DNA of 33,590 bases from an uncultured Caryophanales bacterium. Lineage in GTDB: Bacteria; Bacillota_I; Bacilli_A; RF39; UBA660. The notes under the pieces were generated by a model that was not told the DNA's origin, did not search any database, and saw only the letters and a list, made by a program, of their open reading frames with translations. Location: the NCBI GenBank assembly GCA_946615975.1, contig CAMOID010000008.1, forward strand, positions 1 to 33,590. The letters are read 5' to 3'. Made by a program: the position numbers and the translations under genes. Position 1 is the first letter of the stretch; each line of letters begins with the position of its first letter. Of this stretch, positions 22,752 through 31,266 are shown piece after piece.

Positions 22752-23175
22752 TCTTAGAGTTTTAGAATAGGCTTTTGTGTTGATTATCAGTCACCACAAT
22801 AACCTTATAACCTTTATGAGTTTTCTTTCTCGTCACACGTGTTCACTTAGTCGCGGTTATAACCAAGACTGCATAAAAGAATAAATAAATACCCATAATA
22901 CACAGCCCTAGTATTCACGAATTTTTTAGGAAACGTTCATTTAATATATAAGCAAGATAACAAGTCTGCTTAAAATAATAAAGAACATCTTCTAAATATA
23001 GGAGCCAATTAAATGTAGTTCTTGTTAAATCTACATAAGGAAGTTTCTTACTTAAAGTAAGCTTACTTCAAAAATAAATATGTACTTTTGACAAATAAAG
23101 TACAAAATCATGAAGAGTTCTAAAAAATAGAAGTCTTCAAATAAATAATAGCTTGGCTACAATTCTATACTAAGC
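22722..23175 (-). ncRNA. Candidate structured non-coding RNA of about 454 nt, family not recognised
   Basis: The interval 22663-23238 has no gene. On the minus strand it has a near-consensus promoter and a strong intrinsic terminator about 454 bases apart, with no ORF between them. The RNA would begin GCUUAG and fold into many local hairpins: GCUU/AAGC at the 5' end; GAAGA...UCUUC with inner UCUA/UAGA (23137-23112 region); GUACUUU/AAAGUAC; nested GAAGU/ACUUC with UUACUU/AAGUAA; UGUAG/CUACA; AAGCAG/UUGCUU; GGUUAUAACC; UUGUGgUGA/UCAACACAA. Long-range AGCCAA/UUGGCU and UAGAAU/AUUCUA pairings are possible. Its middle is richer in G and C than flanking spacer. I checked by eye for RNase P, tmRNA, SRP, 6S and T-box signatures and found none. 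Confidence 0.65.
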
Positions 23176-23181
23176 AATTAT

Positions 23182-23210
23182 ATTGTACCAACATATATAT
23201 AATAAGTCAA
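23182..23210 (-). promoter_or_regulatory. Promoter of the structured RNA
   Basis: Minus strand TTGACT (23205-23210), 17-base spacer, TACAAT (23182-23187); predicted start near 23175. Confidence 0.7.
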
Positions 23211-23242
23211 TATAAAACGAGTAAAATTTTACTCGTTTTTAA
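23211..23242 (-). terminator. Terminator of asnB
   Basis: Perfect 26-base palindrome (23214-23239), arms AAAACGAGTAAAA and TTTTACTCGTTTT. It overlaps the asnB stop codon. Confidence 0.8.
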
Positions 23243-25068
23243 CTTTCCTTTACAAAGAATCTGTCATACCATTTTAAGAAAATATAGATATTCCATACTT
23301 TTCTATAATTATCATGTTTTCTATTCTTATGATCATCTAATAACTTAATTAATCTTTTTGTATTAAAGTACTTATTAGCTATTGGTTTTTCAAATTCATT
23401 CTTAATATCATTGTATACATCATCATCTCTCATCCAATCTCTAACTGGAACTGGGAAACCTAATTTTTTTCTACTATAAGCATCATTTGGAATAACTTTT
23501 TTAGCTGCATCACGAAGTGCTACTTTTGTAGCTTGTGGTGTTACTTTATATTCTAATGGTAATGTAGATGCAATTGAGAATACACATCTATCTGTAAATG
23601 GAACTCTTGATTCTAGTGAATTAGCCATTGTCATTCTATCACCTTTATGTAGAATATCTTTTACTAGCCAATAGTTAATATCAATTGCTTGCATTTTAAC
23701 TAAATCTGATTCACCTTTATAATCATCATATACAGATGATGTAATTTCTTTATTAGTTAATTTAATTGGAAGTTTATAGTATTTCTTTATTTCTGAATCA
23801 TCATAAACTCTATTAATACCAACATAGTAATCTTCTAAAGGTAATCCTCTTCTTACTAAGAAGTTTCTTCCTCTAAATGGACCTGTATGTTTTAATGCAC
23901 ATGCTAATCCATGTCTTAAGAAATATGGTATTTTATTATATATTCTAGATGCTTTATTATTACCATCTAAATATGTATTATATCCTCCAAAGAATTCATC
24001 TGATCCTTCACCTGATAATACAACTTTTACATCTTTAGCAGCTAATTGTGATACAAAATATAAAGATACAATTGCTGGATCTGATGTAGGTTCATCCATA
24101 TGATATAAAACTTTATCTATAGCTTTAAAATATTCTTCTTTTGTTATTTTATGAGCTACATTCTTTATACCTAATTTATTAGCTAAATCTTTAGCATTGT
24201 CTATTTCTGAATATCTTTCTTCTTGATATCCAACTGTATATGTTTTATCAGGATGAGCAAGTGTAACTAAATAGTTTGAATCTACTCCACCTGATAAGAA
24301 AGAACCAACTTCAACATCCGCTATCATATGATGTTCAACTGAATCTTTCATAGCATCTTCTATCTTAGTTACTGTATCATCATAATCTTCTTTATGTATT
24401 TCAAAATCTAATTTGTAATATCTTTCAATTTCTATATGTTCATCTTTATATGTTAATGAACATCCTGCATCTAATCTCTTAACTCCTTTAAAGAAAGTTT
24501 CTGTTGTTGGAGTAAATGAGAAAGTCATATATCCTGGAATAATATCTTCATTTAATACTTTATCAAAATCAGGATGTTCTAAGAATGATTTAATTTCAGA
24601 TGCAAACATGAATGTACCATTGTTTTGATAATAATATAATGGTTTAATACCAAAGTGATCTCTTGCTATAAATACTTCTTTATTATCTATATCATATATA
24701 GCAAAAGCAAACATACCTCTTAAATGTTTAGGTAAGTTTTTACCCCATTTTTTATATCCAGCTAATAATACTTCTGTATCTGATTTAGATTGAAATTTAT
24801 AATCTTTTAATTCTTCTTTTAATTCTTTATAATTATAGATTTCTCCATTAAATATAACTACTAATTTTTTATCAGTAGAATACATTGGTTGAGATCCACC
24901 TTTAATATCTATAATAGAAAGTCTTCTATGTCCTAAAGCTATATAAGAATCAACATAATAACCTTCTCCATCTGGTCCTCTATGTTTAATTCTATCAGCC
25001 ATCTTTTTTATAACTTTTTCTTTATCTTTTTCTGATTGTTTTGAAATAAAACCAGTTATTCCACACAT
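23239..25068 (-). CDS. asnB: Glutamine-hydrolysing asparagine synthetase B
   Basis: 609-residue cytosolic enzyme making Asn from Asp, ATP and Gln. N-terminal class II glutaminase with nucleophile Cys2 (MCGITGF), RHRGPDG (29-35) and FNGEIYNY (73-80); C-terminal synthetase with the pyrophosphate loop FLSGGVDS (257-264) and LSGEGSDEFFGGY. Complete and of usual length for this AsnB subfamily. ATG preceded by AAGGTGA. A TATAAT lies upstream but no good -35. Proteins of this subfamily sometimes amidate cell-wall intermediates rather than aspartate, but nothing here argues for that. Confidence 0.9.
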   Translation of the reverse strand: MCGITGFISKQSEKDKEKVIKKMADRIKHRGPDGEGYYVDSYIALGHRRLSIIDIKGGSQPMYSTDKKLVVIFNGEIYNYKELKEELKDYKFQSKSDTEVLLAGYKKWGKNLPKHLRGMFAFAIYDIDNKEVFIARDHFGIKPLYYYQNNGTFMFASEIKSFLEHPDFDKVLNEDIIPGYMTFSFTPTTETFFKGVKRLDAGCSLTYKDEHIEIERYYKLDFEIHKEDYDDTVTKIEDAMKDSVEHHMIADVEVGSFLSGGVDSNYLVTLAHPDKTYTVGYQEERYSEIDNAKDLANKLGIKNVAHKITKEEYFKAIDKVLYHMDEPTSDPAIVSLYFVSQLAAKDVKVVLSGEGSDEFFGGYNTYLDGNNKASRIYNKIPYFLRHGLACALKHTGPFRGRNFLVRRGLPLEDYYVGINRVYDDSEIKKYYKLPIKLTNKEITSSVYDDYKGESDLVKMQAIDINYWLVKDILHKGDRMTMANSLESRVPFTDRCVFSIASTLPLEYKVTPQATKVALRDAAKKVIPNDAYSRKKLGFPVPVRDWMRDDDVYNDIKNEFEKPIANKYFNTKRLIKLLDDHKNRKHDNYRKVWNIYIFLKWYDRFFVKES

Positions 25069-25115
25069 AATATCACCTTCATGAAATAATTATAACATGA
25101 TATAGTTTCAAAATA

Positions 25116-25147
25116 TAATAAAAGACACGTGATTTCACGTGTCTTTT
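25116..25147 (-). terminator. Terminator of the giant pilin-like gene
   Basis: Thirteen-base arms AAAAGACACGTGA (25120-25132) and TCACGTGTCTTTT (25135-25147), directly after the stop codon at 25150; T-rich tail on the minus strand. Confidence 0.8.
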
Positions 25148-25149
25148 AC

Positions 25150-28100
25150 TTATTTATAACAATAAACATAAATACTTGTTGATAAAACTTCTGTAGAATT
25201 ATTTTGTAATTCTATATGTCCTCTTGGATTAACTTGAATTGCTGTTTCACGATCATTTGTCCAAGAAACATCAATATCAATTCTACGTCCTGAATCATAA
25301 CGTTCACTTTGCCAATGATTCAATGTATTGTTATCATTATCAAATAAATCAACTGATGCTAAATATTGAGTTACATCAGAACAAAGAGGTACGTTTTCTG
25401 CATTATTATCTTGGCAATTTGTTTGGAACGAATATCTAAAATTAACAGTTTCTCCAGGTTCAACAATCATAGCATTAGCATTGTAATCCCATCCTATCAC
25501 GTTATCATTATGATCAATGTAATAGTGTGCACTATTTCTAGCATTGCTTCCTTGGTAGTCTTCTCTTCCTTCTGGGAATACTGCATATGAACTTACTGGT
25601 GTTACCAATCTAACTCCATTAGAACCTGGTGCATTTAGATCCCAATATGAGAATGCAGAATCATAAGAAGTTGCTGTATATCCTTGGTTTCTTGCAGTTT
25701 GAGCTTCTTTGTTTGCATTTTCTGCTGTCAAAGCATTCTCAACACCAAAGAAATATGGAAGTCCAGACCAATGTGCATGTAATGTGGTATCACTTGTTCT
25801 ATTCCAATTACTTGCACTTGTACCATTTCCTTGATAGTATTTTGAACCACCATTAGGTTCAGTGTAATATCCATCAAAAGCTAATCCAGCACGATTAGGT
25901 ATTGTTATTGTAGGCATTGCACTGTCATATGTTGCTGTAACATTGTCAGTTCCACCTTTACCACCTTGTTTATCAAATGTTACTTTTGATGTTATTGGGC
26001 TCCAATGTGCATACAATGTTGTATCACCGGTTTTATTCCATGATCTCGCACTTGTACCATCTGCTTGGTAGTATTGAACATCATTTGTGGCTGTTTCATA
26101 GTATCCTAAGAATGTATATCCTACTCTTGTTGGAACAGTTATAACTGGCATTGGACTATCATATGTTGCTGTAACACTATTAGTTCCACCTGTTCCTTCA
26201 TTTTTATTAAGAGTAACTGTAGATGTTATTGGACTCCAACGTGCATATAATGTTGCATCACTAGTTTTATTCCAATTTCTTGTGCTTGCACCACTTGGTT
26301 CATAGTATTTAACATCATTTGTTTCTGTTTCATAGTATCCTAAGTATGTATATCCTACTCTTGTTGGAGCATTTATTGCTGGCATTGGACTATCATATGT
26401 TGCTGTAACACTGTTAGTTCCTCCGCTACCATTTTGTTTATTTAATGTTATTTCATATTTGTTGGCTGTCCAATGAGCATATAATTCTAAAGTTTGACTA
26501 TATATCCATTTTCCATCTGAATTAATATATTTAGTTACTTCTGGATTATAATTACCTTCATTATCATATATTAGTTCATTACTTGAATCATACCAACCAT
26601 TAAATGTCCATCCTGTTGTACTTGCAGCATTGATTGTTTTAATTGCCTCATCATCAAATACATTAATATATGTATTTGTTTCAATAGATGGAGCTGTAGA
26701 CATATTAGATGGTCTATTAACATCTAATGATAATATAAAACTATTTTGTTCCCAGTGAGCATATATTGTTAAATCATTATCGTAATGCCATTTAGCATTT
26801 TTAAAATAATTCTTTGATGACTCTACATATTTACCTGTTGAATCATATACCATATCTCCAGTTGAATCATACCAACCTTTAAATGTCCATCCTTCAACAT
26901 TTCCTGTTACTATAATATTATTATTTGTTGAATCATATGTCATTTGATATGTATTACTATGATCTGGATTAAATACTGGTGTATGAGACATTGCAGTAGG
27001 TCTATTTAAATCTAATGTTAATGTATAATTCTTTTGTGACCAATGAGCATATAATGATAATCCATCTGGATAAATCCATCTACTATTTGAATCAATATAT
27101 TTTGTTGTATCAAAATTGATTGATCCATCAGAATTAAATACTTTTAAATTATCTGAATCATACCAACCATCAAATGTCCATCCTATAACACTTAATACTT
27201 CTAAGTTATTAACAGCTTCATCGAATGTTACTTCAATTAAATTTGAACCTGTTAAACTTGGATCACTAGACATAGCTGCTTGTTTATTTAAATCAAGTGA
27301 AATAGCATATTTTATCTTTGACCATTTTGCTGTTAATTCTATACCTTCATTTTCAACTATTTGATAGTCATTTGTTGCAAGTGTAGATTTTTCAATTAAT
27401 CTACCATCATTTGTATACCATCCTTCAAACATATATCCTGTTCTTGATGCATCAAATAAATTTTCAAAATTACTATCAAATGTTACATTTATTTGTTTAA
27501 TAGTTTCATTTGCTTTTGTTGAACCACCATCATCGTCATTATAATTAAGTTTTGCAACATATGTTATTGGTTTCCATTGAGCATATAATACATCTGACAT
27601 TTCATATTGATAATCATTATCTCTTAGTTCTCCACCTGTTGCTCCTGTATACCATCCTTCAAATGTATATCCTGGTCTACTTGCATCTGGTAATGTTATT
27701 CTTCCATTTTCCCATTTTGCTTTAAGTATTGTTTCTTCATCTATATCCCAGTTCTTTATACCTTTACCAGTTTCATCAATATACATATCATTTGATGATG
27801 AATAATAACCTTTAAAATCCCATGTAGCAACTAAGTTATCATGTGATATAGTTGCTTCTGTTGTACCATTTGATTCAGATACATCATTTTTATTAAATAC
27901 TATATCAAAATATCTTGTAGGTATTTCTATATCTTCTAATGGTAAATTATATTTTGCTGTTACTGTTTGAGTACCAGGACTTATTGCTGGTCTACCATTT
28001 AATGTTGAATCTAATGTAACACCATATCTTTTTCTATCCCAATGAGCATATATTGTATGATCTTCTTTATTTAATACTTTTGTATTTTCAGTTATTAAGT

Positions 28101-29019
28101 TTCCATTTATACCTGGATTTTCTGGATCTGTTTGTTTTTCAGTATACCATCCTAATAAAGTATATCCTCTTCTATATGGTTTAGATAAAGTATTGTAATT
28201 ATAATTAACTAAAATGTTTTTGGAACATATACCATCTTCTGAAATAGTACCCATACAAGTTGCAGGTGTCCATGCATCAGCAGGTTTACCTTCTAATACA
28301 TCAACATTGTATGTTAATTTTATAGTTCCTGGTACAACTTTTAAGAATCTAGTTCCTGTTCCTTTAGTACCTGATTTAGAAATCCAATTATATGTTATTT
28401 CATATGTACCAACTTGTTCTGTAGAACCAATTTCATTATTCATAGTTCCAGCTGTTTTAGTAAAATTATCAGGTAATTTACAACTAAAATTATAATCATT
28501 TATTAAAGTATTTTTATCTAATATTAATTTACCTGTTTCATCAGATAAAGCTAATGTATAGGTTCCTATACCTTCCATACAATCAACTTGATTACCAACA
28601 GTTTTTGATAAAACAACTGAACTTAAAAATACTTCTTTGTTTTCTTCTACAACTGGATATGTAATTGTTAAGTTTCCAGTTTCTGTTGATAAACTTAATT
28701 TTACTAACTCTTCTCTTGATATTTTTTCACCAGTATAAGGATTAGTTAATTTTTCATCTAAGAATCCATGATCAATTAAATCTCCAACTTTAACATATGT
28801 ATATGATTTATTTTCATATAAATCATTTATAGCATCTTGATTTAATGAAGCATATGTTTCTGCAGATGATTTTACTTGTGCAATATATTTTTCATAAGAT
28901 TTAGTTTTATTATTATTTAATACAACATTTACATTAAAGATAATTATTCCACCTACAATAGAAAGTAATAGTACTACGACTAGAATTTCAGTTAATGTAT
29001 ACCCATTTTTACGTCTCAT
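25150..29019 (-). CDS. Giant pilin-like adhesin with about ten InlB-type repeats
   Basis: 1289 residues. Class III prepilin signal: MRRKNG before YTLTEIL (Glu at +5), hydrophobic helix to about 32, pilin-type head (about 38-125; VKVGDLIDHGFL, NPYTGEKI), an Ig-like segment (about 126-230; QVGTYEITYNWISKSG), then InlB B-repeat/Flg_new modules ending in the YAHW/KAKW motif near 327, 436, 482, 566, 660, 756, 850, 928, 1006 and 1084, each with a GYTFxGWY-like core. Modules 5-7 are about 95 residues, modules 8-10 exactly 78. A C-terminal domain (about 1087-1289; four Cys, SYWDLNAPGSNGVRLVTP) follows, perhaps the binding tip. No LPXTG. Exported and probably attached by its pilin helix or inserted in a pilus. 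Ribosome site AAGG; transcribed alone. Confidence 0.82.
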   Translation of the reverse strand: MRRKNGYTLTEILVVVLLLSIVGGIIIFNVNVVLNNNKTKSYEKYIAQVKSSAETYASLNQDAINDLYENKSYTYVKVGDLIDHGFLDEKLTNPYTGEKISREELVKLSLSTETGNLTITYPVVEENKEVFLSSVVLSKTVGNQVDCMEGIGTYTLALSDETGKLILDKNTLINDYNFSCKLPDNFTKTAGTMNNEIGSTEQVGTYEITYNWISKSGTKGTGTRFLKVVPGTIKLTYNVDVLEGKPADAWTPATCMGTISEDGICSKNILVNYNYNTLSKPYRRGYTLLGWYTEKQTDPENPGINGNLITENTKVLNKEDHTIYAHWDRKRYGVTLDSTLNGRPAISPGTQTVTAKYNLPLEDIEIPTRYFDIVFNKNDVSESNGTTEATISHDNLVATWDFKGYYSSSNDMYIDETGKGIKNWDIDEETILKAKWENGRITLPDASRPGYTFEGWYTGATGGELRDNDYQYEMSDVLYAQWKPITYVAKLNYNDDDGGSTKANETIKQINVTFDSNFENLFDASRTGYMFEGWYTNDGRLIEKSTLATNDYQIVENEGIELTAKWSKIKYAISLDLNKQAAMSSDPSLTGSNLIEVTFDEAVNNLEVLSVIGWTFDGWYDSDNLKVFNSDGSINFDTTKYIDSNSRWIYPDGLSLYAHWSQKNYTLTLDLNRPTAMSHTPVFNPDHSNTYQMTYDSTNNNIIVTGNVEGWTFKGWYDSTGDMVYDSTGKYVESSKNYFKNAKWHYDNDLTIYAHWEQNSFILSLDVNRPSNMSTAPSIETNTYINVFDDEAIKTINAASTTGWTFNGWYDSSNELIYDNEGNYNPEVTKYINSDGKWIYSQTLELYAHWTANKYEITLNKQNGSGGTNSVTATYDSPMPAINAPTRVGYTYLGYYETETNDVKYYEPSGASTRNWNKTSDATLYARWSPITSTVTLNKNEGTGGTNSVTATYDSPMPVITVPTRVGYTFLGYYETATNDVQYYQADGTSARSWNKTGDTTLYAHWSPITSKVTFDKQGGKGGTDNVTATYDSAMPTITIPNRAGLAFDGYYTEPNGGSKYYQGNGTSASNWNRTSDTTLHAHWSGLPYFFGVENALTAENANKEAQTARNQGYTATSYDSAFSYWDLNAPGSNGVRLVTPVSSYAVFPEGREDYQGSNARNSAHYYIDHNDNVIGWDYNANAMIVEPGETVNFRYSFQTNCQDNNAENVPLCSDVTQYLASVDLFDNDNNTLNHWQSERYDSGRRIDIDVSWTNDRETAIQVNPRGHIELQNNSTEVLSTSIYVYCYK
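25759..26460 (-). repeat. Three tandem 234-bp coding repeats
   Basis: Codons 854-1087 of the giant protein consist of three copies with an exact 78-codon period (26460-26227, 26226-25993, 25992-25759). Shared DNA includes the segment coding for GGTNSVTATYDSPMP. Similarity at the DNA level implies recent duplication and makes copy-number change by recombination possible. Confidence 0.75.
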
Positions 29020-29062
29020 AGCACACTACCTTTCCATTATATATAATCATAATAATTATAAC

Positions 29063-29103
29063 ATAAAAAAATAGACAATAATATACCATTATTATCTATT
29101 TTT
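29063..29103 (-). terminator. Terminator of topB
   Basis: AATAGACAATAAT and ATTATTATCTATT arms (29070-29099, one mismatch) with a 4-5-base loop, followed on the minus strand by a T run. Adjacent to the topB stop. Confidence 0.7.
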
Positions 29104-31198
29104 AATTAAAATCAAATTTAACAGAATCTCCTTCAATCTTTAGTTTTGCACTGAATGGTTTACCTGTTTTATTAGATATAAAATTATCTAATTTATCTGA
29201 TTCTTTTTTCTCTAAAATTACTTTAACTTCTTCTAATTCTATCTTTCTATTACATATTTCATATGAGATATGAAATTTGCAATTTTGATAGTCTTTACAT
29301 TGATAACCATATTTACCCATTATAAAGTCATTTCCACATTTAGGACATTTACCTATTACTGATGAATATATTGGAATATCTTTATTATTATCAAATACTT
29401 CTTTTATTTCATCACATGCAAGTTTAACTGAATCTTCAACTTTTATTTCATCATGATAAACTTTTTTTAATGCTTGTCCTAATTCAGATGTCTTATATTT
29501 ATCCATTGATATTTTCATTCTTTCTAATGATTCTATTAAGAATTCACCATTAGGTAAAATATTATAAACATCTTTTTTTAATGATATATAATTTGATTTT
29601 ATAGCATTATCAATAATACCTGTTCTAGTAGCTTCTGTACCTAATTCTAAGCCTTCAAATATTGCTTTGTAATCTTCAGTATCATCTACATCATCAGGAT
29701 TATCTGCTTGTTCTTCTTGTAATTTTTTCTTATCTTCCTTAAATGGATTTTTAAGATAATTATTTAAAGTTTCAATTGTATAATGCTTAGGTGGAGTTGT
29801 TTCTTTTTCTTTAGGAACAAAATTAATATTAACTTTATCACCTATATTTAAATTAGGAAGTATTTTATCTTTTGTAGTGGCATCATCAAATTTAGTCCAA
29901 CCTGGTTCTAATATAGATACACCTTTAAGATTAAATTCTTCATATTCTCCAACCTTAATTTTTATTTCAGTTTTTTCAACAACACATTCATTTTTACAGA
30001 ATACTGCAACAAAACGTTTAACAACTGTTTGATATACAGTAAATTCATCTTGTGTTAAATTCTCTTTTTTAGGAATTTTATATGTTGGTGTTAATGCTGA
30101 ATGTGATTCTATTTTACTATCATCAAAGATAGTTTTTTTATCTTTAAATTCTACTGGATAACCTATAGATTCAAATGATTTTAAAATAGATTTTACTTTA
30201 CCTTTTTCATTTGTAGCAAGATATTCAGAATTAGTTCTTGGATATGTTAAATATCCTTTTTCATATAGTCCTTGTACTATTTGTAAAGATTTATCCATGG
30301 ACATTTTATATTTCTTACCTAATACATTTTGTAACTTAGAAAGTGAATATAATTTACCAGGATTTAATGTATCTTTTTTTACTTTTTTATCTGTTACAAT
30401 TGCATCTGATGCATTGTATTTAGAACATAAATCCTTACATTTATTTTCTTCATTTTTTTCAAATTTTTCTTTACTATTTAATTCAACTGGTTCTCCATTT
30501 GTAATTTCATTAGAAATCATTCCGAAGTATGTTGATGGTTTGAAATTTCTAATTTCCATATCACGATCATATATAGCTTTAACAATAGGAATTATTACTC
30601 TACCTACTCTTAATAAAGTACCAGTTCTAAGAGTTGCATATCTTGTTAAATTAACTCCATATAACCAATCAATATATGTTCTTGCAAATCCTTCATTTGC
30701 AAGATTATCATATTCTTTTTCTTCTTTCATTTCTTTTAAAGCTTCATTTATGGTTTCATTAGTTTGATCTGGTAACCATAGTCTTCTTAAATCTTTATCT
30801 GACTTTAATGCATTTTCAGTTATTAATCTAATAATAACTTCTCCTTCACGGTCAGCATCTCCTGCATTTACAATAGTTGTTACATCTTCACGATTACACA
30901 AATTACTAATAATATTAAATTGTTTTAATACGCCTGGATCTACTTCTTTTTTATCATTTTTCTTTAAATTAAATTTAAATTTATCAGGAAAACAAGGTAT
31001 ATTTTTTAATGACCATTTTCCATCTTCAGATTCATATCCAGGATAATCTTCTATATCAGCTAAAGTGAATAAATGACCAAATGCCCATGATACTAAATAC
31101 TCTGAATTTGAATAGAATCCATCTTCTTTTTTCATATTACCAATTGCACTTACTATATTTCTTGCTAAACTTGGTTTTTCTGCAATAATTAGTTTCAT
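29102..31198 (-). CDS. topB: DNA topoisomerase III (type IA)
   Basis: 698-residue type IA topoisomerase. TOPRIM domain at 1-140 with Glu7 (IIAEKPS) and DADRE (114-118), catalytic Tyr319 in LTYPRTNSEYL, and C-terminal region with one CPKCG...CxxxxNC zinc ribbon (about 617-640) and the terminal KPFSAKLKI segment found in plasmid and chromosomal TopB. It relaxes and decatenates DNA through single-strand passage; TopB-type enzymes are common in both chromosomes and mobile elements, but no transfer genes are seen here. Ribosome site GGAAGGCGGTG. Own terminator; a TATAAT sits upstream at about 31230. Confidence 0.9.
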   Translation of the reverse strand: MKLIIAEKPSLARNIVSAIGNMKKEDGFYSNSEYLVSWAFGHLFTLADIEDYPGYESEDGKWSLKNIPCFPDKFKFNLKKNDKKEVDPGVLKQFNIISNLCNREDVTTIVNAGDADREGEVIIRLITENALKSDKDLRRLWLPDQTNETINEALKEMKEEKEYDNLANEGFARTYIDWLYGVNLTRYATLRTGTLLRVGRVIIPIVKAIYDRDMEIRNFKPSTYFGMISNEITNGEPVELNSKEKFEKNEENKCKDLCSKYNASDAIVTDKKVKKDTLNPGKLYSLSKLQNVLGKKYKMSMDKSLQIVQGLYEKGYLTYPRTNSEYLATNEKGKVKSILKSFESIGYPVEFKDKKTIFDDSKIESHSALTPTYKIPKKENLTQDEFTVYQTVVKRFVAVFCKNECVVEKTEIKIKVGEYEEFNLKGVSILEPGWTKFDDATTKDKILPNLNIGDKVNINFVPKEKETTPPKHYTIETLNNYLKNPFKEDKKKLQEEQADNPDDVDDTEDYKAIFEGLELGTEATRTGIIDNAIKSNYISLKKDVYNILPNGEFLIESLERMKISMDKYKTSELGQALKKVYHDEIKVEDSVKLACDEIKEVFDNNKDIPIYSSVIGKCPKCGNDFIMGKYGYQCKDYQNCKFHISYEICNRKIELEEVKVILEKKESDKLDNFISNKTGKPFSAKLKIEGDSVKFDFN

Positions 31199-31242
31199 TT
31201 ATTCACCGCCTTCCCTAAACATGTATAACTATTATAACAAAC

Positions 31243-31266
31243 AAAAAGGACTTTTTTAAGTCCTAT
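31243..31266 (-). terminator. Terminator of the glycosyltransferase operon
   Basis: AGGACTT (31248-31254) and AAGTCCT (31258-31264) arms, 3-base loop, T run on the minus strand. Confidence 0.75.

Noticed and set aside
22722-23175. RNase P RNA, tmRNA, SRP RNA, 6S RNA or T-box leader
   Set aside because: By eye I find no GAAAGUCC/ACAGAAA pair of RNase P, no tRNA-like ends or tag frame of tmRNA, no GGUGGNACCGCG of T-boxes, and the terminator stands before the next gene's own promoter. A computed search is still needed.
25239-28495. Plus-strand open frames inside the giant adhesin gene
   Set aside because: They are antisense shadows of a repetitive AT-rich coding sequence, without ribosome sites or plausible proteins.
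29102-31198. topB as sign of an integrated conjugative element
   Set aside because: No integrase, relaxase, transfer genes, attachment repeats or composition change are seen around it.
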